Below are positions 35,727-45,755 of a stretch of 64,000 nt of DNA, one piece after another (position 1 is the stretch's first letter; every line of letters starts with the position of its first letter). The position numbers and the translations under genes were made by a program. Source of the DNA: Clostridium aceticum. GTDB taxonomy: Bacteria; Bacillota; Clostridia; Peptostreptococcales; Natronincolaceae. The stretch spans positions 186,001 through 250,000 of the forward strand of contig NZ_CP009687.1 of the NCBI RefSeq assembly GCF_001042715.1. Direction: 5' to 3'. Under the pieces are notes generated by a model. It saw only the letters and a program-made list of their open reading frames with translations. It did no database searches and had not been told where the DNA came from.

Positions 35727-36776
35727 TTGAAAAACACTATGATCATAGAAATAGACCTTGAAAATATAGCAGAAGAGGAAATGAGAAAAGCTGCGGAAAT
35801 TTTAAAAAAAAATGGTACTGTGGCATTTCCTACTGAAACGGTTTATGGTTTGGGAGCAAATGCTCTGAGTCAGGAGGCTGTAGAGAAAATATTCCAGGCA
35901 AAGGGGAGGCCTTCTGATAATCCTTTAATTGTACATATAGCAAAAGTCGAAGATATAAAATCTTTAGTAAAACAAGTTCCAATGGAAGCTGAAGCGGTCA
36001 TGAGGGCTTTTTGGCCAGGACCTCTCACGATTGTATTGGAAAAAACAGAAATCTTACCAGAGAGTATTACGGCGGGACTATCAACGGTTGCTATAAGAAT
36101 GCCTGCCCATCCTATAGCAGCTAAGCTAATAGAAATGGCGGAGGTGCCAGTAGCGGCTCCTAGTGCCAATATCTCTGGGAGGCCTAGCCCTACCACGGGA
36201 AAGCATGTATTAGAGGATTTAAAAGGAAGAGTAGACGCCATTATTATAGGGGGAAGTTGTGAAGTAGGAGTAGAATCCACTGTGCTGGATATGACAGGAG
36301 GAGTCCCTACAATCCTTCGTCCTGGAGGGATCACCCGAGAAATGCTCTTAAAAGTACTGGACAGGGTGGAGGTAGATACCGCTCTAAAAGGAGAAGAAGG
36401 GGCAGTACCTAAATCTCCGGGTATGAAATACACTCACTATGCCCCTAAGGCTCAAGTCTATATTGTCAAGGGTGAAGAAGAAGGAGTTTCTAAAAAGATA
36501 AAGCAATTGGCAAATGAATATAAGCAGCAGGGAAAAGAAGTAGGAATTATTTGTTTTGATGAAACCCGCCGGTACTATGATAAAGAAGTTTTAAAGTCTA
36601 TGGGGAGTCGCAATGAGCTAAAAACAGTAGCTGCTAATCTTTTTAAAGTACTGCGGGCGTTTGATGAAACTAAGGTGGAGGTTATTTTAGCAGAGGCGGT
36701 GGAGGAAGTAGAATTAGGACAAGCCATTATGAACCGCCTTACTAAGGCTGCAGGCTATAGAGTGATTTATGTATAA
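35727..36776 (+). CDS. L-threonylcarbamoyladenylate synthase, Sua5 type
   Basis: It makes threonylcarbamoyl-AMP for the t6A modification of tRNA. The 349-aa length marks the long Sua5/YwlC form with a C-terminal extra domain. PTETVYGLGANA, AKGRPSDNPLIVH and VAAPSANISGRPSPT are seen. It starts at TTG 2 bp after the PBP stop, with AAGGAG upstream. Bacillus ywlC lies in the same position between prfA and ywlE. Confidence 0.93.
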   Translation: MKNTMIIEIDLENIAEEEMRKAAEILKKNGTVAFPTETVYGLGANALSQEAVEKIFQAKGRPSDNPLIVHIAKVEDIKSLVKQVPMEAEAVMRAFWPGPLTIVLEKTEILPESITAGLSTVAIRMPAHPIAAKLIEMAEVPVAAPSANISGRPSPTTGKHVLEDLKGRVDAIIIGGSCEVGVESTVLDMTGGVPTILRPGGITREMLLKVLDRVEVDTALKGEEGAVPKSPGMKYTHYAPKAQVYIVKGEEEGVSKKIKQLANEYKQQGKEVGIICFDETRRYYDKEVLKSMGSRNELKTVAANLFKVLRAFDETKVEVILAEAVEEVELGQAIMNRLTKAAGYRVIYV

Positions 36777-36794
36777 GGGAGGTGCAGAAAAAAG

Positions 36795-37487
36795 ATGAAG
36801 ACAATTCTATTTGTTTGTACCGGTAACACCTGTCGTAGTAGTATGGCAGAAGCACTGTTGAAAGATCTATTAGAAAAATACGGTTTAGAAAATGTAAGGG
36901 TTTTATCCGCTGGAACTGCTGCGGTGAAGGGGGATAGGGCTTCAAGAGCATCTGTGGAGATTATGAGGGAAAGGGATCTCTGTCTTCAAGAACATAGAGC
37001 AAGACCCTTAACAAAGGCATTGATTGAAGAAGCAGATTTGATCTTAACTATGACGGCAAATCACAAAAAAACTGTTCTAGACATGCTTCCAGAAGCAAGA
37101 GAAAAAGTTTATACCTTAAAGGAATATGTTAACGGCGGAGAAAAGATGGAGGATGTGTTGGATGCTATTAACAGGGTTTATCAAAAAATAGAGGAAAAAA
37201 AACAACGATTTTTAATGGAAAACCACAAAAAGCTGAAGGTGTTAAAGGAAAAGCGAGAAGAACTCCTGCGGGAGTTGAAGACTGTTGAACAACAAGTGAT
37301 AAAGATCGAAGGAGAATTTCAGGAAACAATCGCAGAGGAAGAAGATCGACTGATTCAGTTAAAGGGACAAGTTCCAGATCTAGACATTGTAGATCCCTTC
37401 GGACAGCCTATGGAGGTCTACCGCAGTAGTGCTCAGGAGATTGAAGAGCATTTAAAAAAATTATTAAAAAAAATAAGCAACAAATAG
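36795..37487 (+). CDS. Low-molecular-weight phosphatase (YwlE-like) with inserted coiled coil
   Basis: The fold is that of LMW protein phosphatases: P-loop VCTGNTCRSSMAEA at residues 7-20 with Cys8 and Thr12, the residue pattern of the YwlE arginine phosphatases, and the catalytic acid in IVDPFGQP (Asp200). Family members are about 150 aa; this one is 230. The excess lies between residues ~115 and ~194, a highly charged Lys/Glu-rich segment predicted to be a long coiled coil, placed between the core and the loop with the catalytic Asp. Arginine-phosphatase activity is inferred from the Thr and the synteny with Bacillus ywlE. Confidence 0.88.
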   Translation: MKTILFVCTGNTCRSSMAEALLKDLLEKYGLENVRVLSAGTAAVKGDRASRASVEIMRERDLCLQEHRARPLTKALIEEADLILTMTANHKKTVLDMLPEAREKVYTLKEYVNGGEKMEDVLDAINRVYQKIEEKKQRFLMENHKKLKVLKEKREELLRELKTVEQQVIKIEGEFQETIAEEEDRLIQLKGQVPDLDIVDPFGQPMEVYRSSAQEIEEHLKKLLKKISNK

Positions 37488-37603
37488 AGGGAATTTGATA
37501 AACATAGCGAATACTATACTGGTTAAACTATTATATAAATCCAGGTTTCAGGAGGTGCTAAAGTACTTTTTGAACAGGTTTAAGCATAGATAGGGGTGAA
37601 AGT

Positions 37604-38053
37604 ATGAAAATAGCTATAGGTAGTGATCATGGAGGGTTTTCCTTAAAGGAAATCATTAAAGAGCATTTACAGCAAAAATCTATAGAATTTAAAGATTTTG
37701 GTACCGACTCAGAAGCCTCCTGCGATTATTCTGAATTTGCTGAAGCTGTAGGAGAAGCAGTGGTGTCGGGGATTTATGATAGAGGCATTATAATATGTGG
37801 TACAGGTATAGGTATCTCTATTGCTGCCAATAAAATTCCAGGTGTCCGATGTGCTGTAGTAGGAGACTGCTTTTCTGCTAAAGCAACAAGACAACACAAT
37901 GATACAAACATCTTGGCACTTGGAGCAAGGGTAGTTGGCTCAGGTCTAGCACTAGAAATTGTCGATACATGGCTAGGTACAGAGTTTGAAGGTGGAAGAC
38001 ATCAGCAAAGAATTGATAAAATTACCGAGATTGAAAAAAAATATTGTAGATAA
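37604..38053 (+). CDS. rpiB: Ribose-5-phosphate isomerase B
   Basis: It interconverts ribose- and ribulose-5-phosphate. The 149 aa include [11 protein letters not shown] at the start, the catalytic Cys in [15 protein letters not shown], and [13 protein letters not shown]. The start follows AGGGGTG. The neighbours ywlC-ywlE-rpiB-upp are in the Bacillus order. Confidence 0.96.
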   Translation: MKIAIGSDHGGFSLKEIIKEHLQQKSIEFKDFGTDSEASCDYSEFAEAVGEAVVSGIYDRGIIICGTGIGISIAANKIPGVRCAVVGDCFSAKATRQHNDTNILALGARVVGSGLALEIVDTWLGTEFEGGRHQQRIDKITEIEKKYCR

Positions 38054-38097
38054 AGAAAGAGATCACTGAAAAATCATTTAAAAAAGGAGGAATTTTG

Positions 38098-38727
38098 ATG
38101 GGTAAAGTAATTACAATAGATCATCCATTAATTCAACATAAACTAACTTTAATAAGGGATAAAAATACAGGCTCTAAAGACTTTAGGGATTTGGTTAAGG
38201 AAGTATCGCTGCTGATGGGTTATGAGGTTACGAGGGATCTTCCACTAGAGGAAATAGAAATAGAAACGCCGGTTTGCACTACGAAGTCAAAGGTGATTTC
38301 AGGTAAAAAGCTAGGTATTATTCCTATCCTAAGAGCAGGATTAGGTATGGTGGATGGGATACTACAGTTGATACCAGCGGCAAAGGTGGGTCACGTAGGT
38401 CTGTACAGAGATCCAGAAACCCTAGAGCCAGTAGAGTATTACTGTAAACTTCCTTCTGATGTGGAGGAAAGAGATCTTATTGTATTAGATCCGATGTTAG
38501 CTACTGGAGGTTCTGCTAATGCAGCTATTCAATTCCTTAAAAATAGAGGAGCTACCAATATTAAATTAGTATGTCTGATTGCTTCACCCGAGGGAGTTAA
38601 AGTTATACAAAAACATCATGATGATGTAGATATTTATGTAGCATCTATCGATGAGAAATTAAATGATCATGCCTACATTGTACCAGGGTTAGGGGATGCA
38701 GGAGATCGATTGTTTGGAACAAAGTAG
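38098..38727 (+). CDS. upp: Uracil phosphoribosyltransferase
   Basis: It salvages uracil to UMP using PRPP. The 209 aa include [23 protein letters not shown], and the PRPP motif [16 protein letters not shown] at 38098 follows AAGGAGG by 7 nt; a TTG directly before it is in frame but not needed. Confidence 0.97.
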   Translation: MGKVITIDHPLIQHKLTLIRDKNTGSKDFRDLVKEVSLLMGYEVTRDLPLEEIEIETPVCTTKSKVISGKKLGIIPILRAGLGMVDGILQLIPAAKVGHVGLYRDPETLEPVEYYCKLPSDVEERDLIVLDPMLATGGSANAAIQFLKNRGATNIKLVCLIASPEGVKVIQKHHDDVDIYVASIDEKLNDHAYIVPGLGDAGDRLFGTK

Positions 38728-38774
38728 GAAACTGGGGCTCTGCAAACAAAATACGATGGACAGTAACAACAGAG

Positions 38775-38828
38775 GACCACAGGTCCTCCCTACTATTGAT
38801 AAACTAACTGTAGGGAGGACCTGTGGTC
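38775..38828 (+). terminator. Large hairpin after upp, possible terminator
   Basis: GACCACAGGTCCTCCCTAC (38775-38793) and its exact reverse complement (38810-38828) enclose a 16-nt loop. The right arm is followed by TTCT rather than a long T-run. The same GGACCTGTGGTC words recur in the tandem repeats, so it belongs to that repeat family and may also serve as a terminator. Confidence 0.55.
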
Positions 38829-39084
38829 TTCTATCATTACAGGGACAAAGCCCCCGTTTCAACGGGTCAATAACGTAGGGACTCAACGATTAATAACATA
38901 GGGGCGATCTTTGGTCGCCAGCTTTTAAAATTTTTATAACAAAATGAAACAAATTCCCTGATTATGTCGTCTAATAAAAATAAGGACATATATAAACAAT
39001 AACCCTGTTGGTCTACTGGCAAGACCACCTTCTCAAAGTCAAGAAGGCAGGCCACTAAAGAAACAGGCGACCACAGGTCGCCCC

Positions 39085-39540
39085 TACAGGGACAAAGACC
39101 CGCTCCAATCCCAACGGATTAATAAATGTAGTGGCTCCTACAGAGGCAAAGCACCCCATGATTGTATTGGACCTACGACTATGTAGGGGCGACCTGTGAT
39201 CGGCTTGGTCATGTAGGGCAATCTGTAGTTGCCAACTACAGGGACAAAGACCCGCTCCAATCCTAACGGATTAATAAATGTAGTGGCTCCTACAAAGGCA
39301 AAGCACCCCATGATTGTATTGGACCTACGACTATGTAGGGGCGACCTGTGGTCGGCTTGGTCATGTAGGGCAATCTGTAGTTGCCAACTACAGGGACAAA
39401 GACCCGCTCCAATCCCAACGGATTAATAAATGTAGTGGCTCCCACAGAGGCAAGGCACCCCATGATTGTATTGGACCTACGACTATGTAGGGGCGACCTG
39501 TGATCGCCTGGTCATGTAGGATAATCTGTAGTAGTCAGCC
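39085..39540. repeat. Three tandem 152-bp repeats
   Basis: Units begin with TACAGGGACAAAGACCCGCT at 39085, 39237 and 39389. Units 1 and 2 are both exactly 152 bp and nearly identical; unit 3 diverges in its last ~30 bp. Each contains short GTAGGGGCGACCTGTG and related palindromic words. Units are directly adjacent, without spacers, so this is not a CRISPR array. Confidence 0.93.
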
Positions 39541-39577
39541 GCCAGCATAGGTAAAACATGTTATTTACAACAATCCC

Positions 39578-39606
39578 TTGTATTAAGCAGAAAAAAGTAT
39601 TATAAT
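39578..39606 (+). promoter_or_regulatory. SigA promoter for the dCMP deaminase gene
   Basis: TTGTAT (39578-39583), 17 bp, perfect TATAAT (39601-39606). It lies at the right edge of the repeat region, 110 bp before the start codon. Confidence 0.7.
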
Positions 39607-39715
39607 GTGGAGTTGTGTAACAAATATTACATTTTTATTACATTTGATTTCAAAATAACAGATTTATGGTATGATAGAAGCAATGAAGAGGCTGAGGGAA
39701 AAGGAGTTGTGAAAA

Positions 39716-40171
39716 ATGCGTCCGTCTTGGGATGAGTACTATATGGAGATGGCAGAGGTAGCCAAAAAACGCTCTACCTGCAACCGTAGGCAAGTAGGAG
39801 CAGTGATTGTCAAGGATCAAAGAATTTTAGCAAGCGGCTACAACGGAGCCCCCAGCGGATTACCCCATTGCAGTGAAACCGGATGTATTCGACAAAAGTT
39901 AAATGTTCCCTCTGGTGAAAGGCACGAACTTTGTAGAGGGTTGCATGCAGAACAAAATGCTATTATTCAAGCGGCTCTTCATGGTGTACCTATTGAAGGA
40001 AGTGCAATTTATGTCACCCATAAGCCTTGTGTTATTTGTACGAAAATGATGATCAATGCAGGTATTAAGAAGCTGATCTATCAAGGAGATTATCCTGATT
40101 CTTTATCAGAGGAAATGTTAAAAGAAGCCGGTATCCTTGTGGAAAAGTATACGAAGGACAAAGAAAGCTAA
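39716..40171 (+). CDS. dCMP/CMP deaminase family protein (ComEB-like)
   Basis: This zinc-dependent deaminase (151 aa) makes dUMP for dTMP synthesis. The zinc site is [12 protein letters not shown] plus [11 protein letters not shown], and an insertion with further ligands ([10 protein letters not shown]...ERHELC) is typical of dCMP deaminases. The start follows AAAGGAG. The gene name ComEB comes from operon position in Bacillus and does not imply competence. Confidence 0.9.
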   Translation: MRPSWDEYYMEMAEVAKKRSTCNRRQVGAVIVKDQRILASGYNGAPSGLPHCSETGCIRQKLNVPSGERHELCRGLHAEQNAIIQAALHGVPIEGSAIYVTHKPCVICTKMMINAGIKKLIYQGDYPDSLSEEMLKEAGILVEKYTKDKES

Positions 40172-40187
40172 AGAATGGAGTGGAAAA

Positions 40188-41252
40188 ATGGATAGTTATA
40201 TTTTGGCATTTCTTATAGCAGGGTTTACTTCTTATATGTTAACCCCTTATGCAAAAAAGTTCGCACACAAAATAGGAGCTATTGATGTTCCAAAGGACAA
40301 TAGAAGAGTGCACAAAAAGCCTATTCCTAGATTAGGAGGACTAGCTATCTATATTGCCTTTGTAGCTTCTGCCTTTATGATGACAATAATGAAGAGCAAT
40401 CTTCTACATATAGATCGGCAGTTCGTAGGGATTATGATAGGTGCCACCATCATTGTCTTGGTGGGGATTGTAGATGATTCTAAGCAGATTTCAGCCAAAT
40501 ATAAACTCTTAGGACAAATTATAGCAGCCTTGGTCGTTGTATATAGTGGTGTGCGCATCGAGTTTATTACGAATATACTAAATCAGCCCACAGGGATGAC
40601 GTGGTTAGAAAAATCTGCTATTCCAGTAACTGTATTCTGGATTGTAGGAATTACCAATACTGTAAATTTGATTGACGGTTTAGATGGTCTAGCGGCAGGG
40701 ATTTCCTCGATAGCGGCTCTTTCTCTAGCCTATGTAGCTTATCTAAGCGGGCAAACAGAAGTAATGGTACTATTGATTATTTTAGCAGGATCTCTTTTAG
40801 GGTTTTTACCCTATAACTTTAATCCAGCAGAAATTTTCATGGGGGATACAGGGTCTTTGCTGGTAGGTTTTATTTTGGCTACCATCTCTATTGAAGGATT
40901 GATAAAAAGTGCCACCACCATTGCTGTAGCCATTCCAGTACTTGCACTAGGGATTCCGATTTTTGATACAACCTTTGCCATCGTAAGAAGGTTGATGAAC
41001 GGCAGACCTATTATGGAGGCCGATAAAGGACATCTTCATCATCGACTTTTAGATCAAGGCTTAAGTCAAAAACAAACAGTGTTAGTATTATACTTTATTA
41101 GCATGTTGTTGGGTGCCAGTGCGATTGTGATTGCTGATACCACAAGAGCAGTTGCATATCTCGTGATAGCTAGCGTATCTGTGGTGATTTTTTTAGGAGC
41201 CCTTCGAATAGGTTTGATAAAAAAGCCCCAAGAAAGAAAAGCAAACTCATAA
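40188..41252 (+). CDS. Undecaprenyl-phosphate GlcNAc-1-phosphate transferase (WecA/TagO-like)
   Basis: This membrane enzyme (354 aa, about ten helices) starts lipid-linked teichoic acid or polysaccharide chains. GIVDDSKQISAKYK carries the Mg-binding Asp pair, TNTVNLIDGLDGLAAG the second motif, and DKGHLHHRLLDQG the cytoplasmic HIHH-type motif. The start at 40188 follows GGAGTGG. With the following UDP-GlcNAc 2-epimerase, it suggests a ManNAc-containing wall polymer. Confidence 0.93.
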   Translation: MDSYILAFLIAGFTSYMLTPYAKKFAHKIGAIDVPKDNRRVHKKPIPRLGGLAIYIAFVASAFMMTIMKSNLLHIDRQFVGIMIGATIIVLVGIVDDSKQISAKYKLLGQIIAALVVVYSGVRIEFITNILNQPTGMTWLEKSAIPVTVFWIVGITNTVNLIDGLDGLAAGISSIAALSLAYVAYLSGQTEVMVLLIILAGSLLGFLPYNFNPAEIFMGDTGSLLVGFILATISIEGLIKSATTIAVAIPVLALGIPIFDTTFAIVRRLMNGRPIMEADKGHLHHRLLDQGLSQKQTVLVLYFISMLLGASAIVIADTTRAVAYLVIASVSVVIFLGALRIGLIKKPQERKANS

Positions 41253-41279
41253 AAAATTTAAAAGTTGTAATAATAAGTT

Positions 41280-41311
41280 GGGGACACACAAAAGCTATGG
41301 TGTCCCCTTTT
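41280..41311 (+). terminator. Terminator after the WecA/TagO-like gene
   Basis: GGGGACAC pairs with GTGTCCCC around a 12-nt loop, then TTTTATA. Confidence 0.75.
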
Positions 41312-41363
41312 ATACGCTGTCGTGGAAACTAGAGATTTTCAGGAATTTATCCCTATATTTGCC

Positions 41364-41391
41364 TTGCAAATTAGAGAAATTAAGGTATACT
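41364..41391 (+). promoter_or_regulatory. SigA promoter of the 2-epimerase gene
   Basis: TTGCAA (41364-41369), 16 bp, TATACT (41386-41391), 45 bp before the start codon. Confidence 0.65.
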
Positions 41392-41436
41392 TAATAGAGA
41401 AAAGACAGTACAAGTCTGCTGGAAAGGAAGAAGGTT

Positions 41437-42561
41437 ATGAATAAACTAAAGGTGATGACGATTTTTGGTACTCGACCAGAGGCCATCAAGATGGCTCCCT
41501 TAGTAAGAAAGCTGCAGGAAGCAGAGGGAATTCAATCTGTACTTTGTGTTACAGCTCAGCACAGGGAAATGTTAGATATGGTATTAGATTTATTCCAGTT
41601 GAAACCAGATTATGATTTAGACATTATGCAGCATGGTCAGACCATATCCGATATTACAGTGAAGGTTTTAAAGGGTGTAGAGGCGGTATTACAAGAAGTG
41701 AAGCCTGATATTGTACTAGTCCACGGAGATACCACCACAACCTTTGTGGGAAGTCTAGCAGCCTTTTATCAACAAATTGCTGTGGGACATGTAGAGGCAG
41801 GTTTAAGAAGCGGTAATATTTACTCCCCTTATCCAGAGGAAATGAATAGAAAGCTTACTGGACATTTGGCGCAGCTTCACTTTGCTCCAACAGAAGGAAA
41901 CTACAAAAATTTAATCAAAGAAGGTATAGGGGAAGAAAAAATCTTTATTACTGGAAACACCGTGATAGATGCTTTACTACAGGTGGTAAAAGAGGACTAT
42001 GTATTTGATAATCCCCTGCTGAATAAAATTGATTATCACAACAAAAAAGTCCTAGTCATGACATGTCATCGCAGAGAAAATTGGGGAGAACCTATGGAAA
42101 ATATCTTTAAAGCAGTGGTGGAAATCACTGAAAAGCATAGGGAGGTAGAAGTGATCTTTCCAGTACATCTAAACCCTAATATTAGAAACTTAGCAAAAAA
42201 TATTATGGGAGATACTAAGGCGATACACCTAATTGAACCCCTTGATTATGAACCCTTTGCCAACCTCCTCAATAAAGCACACCTTATTTTGACGGATTCA
42301 GGAGGGATTCAGGAGGAAGCACCAGCTTTAGGTAAGCCTATTTTAGTTTTAAGAACAGAGACTGAAAGACCGGAGGCGGTAGAGGCAGGTACTGTTAAGG
42401 TGGTAGGAGTAGAAAAACAACGAATCGTGGAGGAAGTAAGTAAGTTATTGTCGAACTCCTCGGAGTATCTGCAGATGGAAGCTGCTGTAAACCCTTATGG
42501 AGATGGCAGGGCTTGTGAAAGAATCGTTAAAGCATTAAAGGACTATTTTAAACTTTCTTAA
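41437..42561 (+). CDS. wecB: UDP-N-acetylglucosamine 2-epimerase, non-hydrolysing
   Basis: It interconverts UDP-GlcNAc and UDP-ManNAc, the precursor of teichoic-acid linkage units. The 374 aa include FGTRPEAIKMAPL at the start, VHGDTTTTFVGSLAAFY, VEAGLRSGNIYSPYPEE, and LTDSGGIQEEAPALGKP. In Bacillus the equivalent gene (mnaA) also lies between upp and the atp operon. Confidence 0.95.
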   Translation: MNKLKVMTIFGTRPEAIKMAPLVRKLQEAEGIQSVLCVTAQHREMLDMVLDLFQLKPDYDLDIMQHGQTISDITVKVLKGVEAVLQEVKPDIVLVHGDTTTTFVGSLAAFYQQIAVGHVEAGLRSGNIYSPYPEEMNRKLTGHLAQLHFAPTEGNYKNLIKEGIGEEKIFITGNTVIDALLQVVKEDYVFDNPLLNKIDYHNKKVLVMTCHRRENWGEPMENIFKAVVEITEKHREVEVIFPVHLNPNIRNLAKNIMGDTKAIHLIEPLDYEPFANLLNKAHLILTDSGGIQEEAPALGKPILVLRTETERPEAVEAGTVKVVGVEKQRIVEEVSKLLSNSSEYLQMEAAVNPYGDGRACERIVKALKDYFKLS

Positions 42562-42739
42562 GTAATTTCCTAATAAAACCATAGAAGTCTAGAAGGAATT
42601 TTCGGGCTAAATATAGAAATAATCACTTAGGCTCAAAAAACTTTTCAGCCGATTGTTAAGCATTTATCAAGAAGTGACGAGCTTAACATAAAAAATATGG
42701 AAGTTTTTTAAAACAACATCTTTTCATGTGAAAAGTTTG

Positions 42740-42748
42740 TGATATAAT
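42740..42748 (+). promoter_or_regulatory. Extended -10 promoter of the atp operon
   Basis: TG-a-TATAAT, 90 bp upstream of the first gene. A -35 TTTTCA lies 16-17 bp before. It is the only strong promoter element seen before atpZ. Confidence 0.55.
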
Positions 42749-42837
42749 AAGTAATTATATCCATGCATAAACTTTCAACAGAGATGTATTTTGTAGAAAA
42801 CTTAGCAAATGAAGTCGAAAAATTGTGAGGCGAAAAA

Positions 42838-43074
42838 ATGTCGACGCAAAAGGGAAAAGGAAATCTACTAGAAAATCTTGCGCTTATAAGCCAAGTAGGT
42901 ATATCCATGATCGTACCTATAATTGGAGGTCTTTATGCAGGCAGATGGATAGACACTAAGATAGGGACACAGCCGATATTTTTATTTATCTTTATTGTGA
43001 TGGGGGTAGGGGCTGCTTTTGTCAACCTCTTTAAAATTACAACGAAGGATGTCAAAAAGAACAAAAGGAAGTGA
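42838..43074 (+). CDS. atpZ: AtpZ/AtpI-type small membrane protein
   Basis: This 78-aa protein with two helices resembles the AtpZ (DUF of F0F1-ATPase subunit) family: LISQVGISMIVPIIGGLYAGRWID and a second helix. AtpZ/AtpI are proposed to help c-ring assembly or magnesium/calcium uptake. First gene of the atp operon; the stop lies 4 bp before the atpI start. Confidence 0.85.
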   Translation: MSTQKGKGNLLENLALISQVGISMIVPIIGGLYAGRWIDTKIGTQPIFLFIFIVMGVGAAFVNLFKITTKDVKKNKRK

Positions 43075-43078
43075 TGGC

Positions 43079-43486
43079 ATGGACGGTATATGGGATACGC
43101 AGTTGAAAATTATCAAAGGTGTCCTAATAGTAAATGGGATCATAGGAGCTGTAGCAGTTTTTATAGCGAAGCCTCCAATGCCTTTTCTAACAGGATTAGT
43201 GTTTGGCACCATCATTGCCTTACTTAACTTTAGACTACTTTCTCTTACACTAAATAAGGCAGTGAAAATGCAACCTCATCAGGCGAGAGCCTATGCTGCA
43301 TCTAGGTATATCCTTCGCTATATTATCATAGGGATGGTTTTATACATATCAGTCAAAGCGGAACATATTCATGCACTGGGAACGATTGCCGGTATAATCA
43401 CATTGAAATTTGTTGTACTGCAAAAAGAATTGTTTAATAATAAACAATATTTTAAAAATATATTCAAAAGAAAGGAGGCAGAATAA
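43079..43486 (+). CDS. atpI: ATP synthase subunit I
   Basis: A 135-aa protein with four hydrophobic helices of the ATP-synt_I family (MPFLTGLVFGTIIALLNFRLL is in the second helix). It is an assembly chaperone for the c-ring in other bacteria, notably needed for the heteromeric sodium rotor of Acetobacterium woodii. The start at 43079 follows AAGGAAG. Confidence 0.85.
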   Translation: MDGIWDTQLKIIKGVLIVNGIIGAVAVFIAKPPMPFLTGLVFGTIIALLNFRLLSLTLNKAVKMQPHQARAYAASRYILRYIIIGMVLYISVKAEHIHALGTIAGIITLKFVVLQKELFNNKQYFKNIFKRKEAE

Positions 43487-44185
43487 ATGGAGTTTGGCCC
43501 AAAAGTCTTGTTTGAACTTCCCTTTTTAGGTGGGATTCCTATCACAGAAACTGTAGTCAACACATGGATCATCATGATTGTGCTTACAGTGTTTGCCGTC
43601 ATTGGCGGCAAAGGTTTTAAAAAGATACCTAAAGGGAAACAAAATGTCGTAGAAGTCATAGTAGATGCTATCAACAATCTGACAATGCAGACGATGGGGA
43701 AAGACAAAAAAGCTTTTGCTAGCTATATGGGAAGCTTGTTCTTTCTATTATTGTTTGCCAACCTATTAGGTCTTTTAGGACTCAGACCCCCGACAGCTGA
43801 TATGAACACAACCTTTGCACTAGCTATTTTAACATTCATCATCATTCACAGTTCTGGGGTAAAAAGAAAGGGTCTTGGTTACTTTAAAGGATTTTTAGAA
43901 CCTTTTCCTTTATTGTTACCAATGAACATTATCTCAGAAATAGCTACACCAATATCTCTTTCTTTCCGTCTGTTTGGTAACATTGTAGGCGGACTGATCA
44001 TTATGTCCTTGCTGTATGGCGGCTTAATAGGCATTAGTAGTATGGTGGGATTAGGAGCATTCCCAATCTTCCAAGCTGGGATTCCAGTGGTGTTTCATCT
44101 GTACTTTGATGTTTTTGCAGGTGTACTGCAAACCTTTATCTTCATGATGTTATCAATGGTATTTATTTCAATCGCAATGGATTAA
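43487..44185 (+). CDS. atpB: ATP synthase subunit a
   Basis: This Fo stator subunit (232 aa, five or six helices) forms the ion half-channels beside the c ring. The essential Arg is in SLSFRLFGNIVGGLI, and the last helix carries the family FVFAGVLQTFIFMMLS-type pattern. The start follows AAAGGAGG, directly after atpI. Confidence 0.96.
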   Translation: MEFGPKVLFELPFLGGIPITETVVNTWIIMIVLTVFAVIGGKGFKKIPKGKQNVVEVIVDAINNLTMQTMGKDKKAFASYMGSLFFLLLFANLLGLLGLRPPTADMNTTFALAILTFIIIHSSGVKRKGLGYFKGFLEPFPLLLPMNIISEIATPISLSFRLFGNIVGGLIIMSLLYGGLIGISSMVGLGAFPIFQAGIPVVFHLYFDVFAGVLQTFIFMMLSMVFISIAMD

Positions 44186-44770
<585 letters not shown>

Positions 44771-44898
44771 GATTACATTTAGAGGTTTGACGCAATTACG
44801 ATTGTATACTGTATAGTAAATTATGGGGTGAGAATCAAAAGTTTTTAAAAGTTTTGAGGGGTTATTTATTTGACGGTTTATTTAAATTTTAAATCTAA

Positions 44899-45198
<300 letters not shown>

Positions 45199-45248
45199 TG
45201 AAAAGAGGTTTTTCAACCTCTCAAGCCATAGAAAGGAGGCAATAAACG

Positions 45249-45755
45249 ATGCAACAAGGATTAGTGGAATTTGGATGGACCTTTATTTTCCAGATAGTGA
45301 ATACACTTATTATATTTTTAGTCCTTAGACGTTTCTTATTTAAGCCTACAACGGAATTTATGGAAAATAGAACAAAAAGTATAGAGGATGCCATCGAAGA
45401 GGCAACCACAAAAAATAAAGAAGCAGAAGAAATCAAGGCACAATATGAAGTAAAGTTAGATAATATCAAAGACGAAAGAAACCAAATCATCAAGGAAGCT
45501 ACAAAGCGTGCTGATGAAAAAGGCGATGAGATTATCAAGGCTGCTCAAGCAGAGGCTCAAAAAATTATAGAAAAAGGGCAACAAGACATTCAAAGAGAAA
45601 AACAAAAGACATTAAACGAATTAAAAGATCAAATCTCTACATTGGCGATTATGGCAGCTTCTAAGGTGATCGAAGAAGAGTTAAATGAAAAGGCTCACAA
45701 AAAGATGATCGAACAATTTATTAAAGAGGTAGGGGAAACACAATGGCAGAACTAA
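45249..45755 (+). CDS. atpF: ATP synthase subunit b
   Basis: The peripheral stalk: one N-terminal helix in the membrane (IFQIVNTLIIFLVLRRFLF) and a long charged coiled-coil helix to residue ~168. The start follows AAAGGAGG. The 3' end overlaps atpH by 13 nt. Confidence 0.95.
   Translation: MQQGLVEFGWTFIFQIVNTLIIFLVLRRFLFKPTTEFMENRTKSIEDAIEEATTKNKEAEEIKAQYEVKLDNIKDERNQIIKEATKRADEKGDEIIKAAQAEAQKIIEKGQQDIQREKQKTLNELKDQISTLAIMAASKVIEEELNEKAHKKMIEQFIKEVGETQWQN

Larger units (their letters stand above)
38728..39715. other. 988-bp repeat-filled region without genes
   Basis: It holds a large perfect hairpin, a diverged repeat unit (38838-~38918), three tandem 152-bp repeats and the promoter for the next gene. 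It is richer in G+C than its surroundings. Frames that cross it run through repeats and are not protein-like. Confidence 0.8.

Noticed and set aside
38771-38830. Attenuator or riboswitch of the dCMP deaminase gene
   Set aside because: It is more than 700 bp upstream of the promoter of that gene and shares its sequence with the local repeat family.
39229-39426. Open frame across the 152-bp repeats
   Set aside because: It is produced by the repeat unit itself (its residues repeat) and lacks translation signals.
39085-39540. Tandem repeats considered as a CRISPR array
   Set aside because: The 152-bp units are directly adjacent and nearly identical throughout, with no unique spacers and no cas genes.
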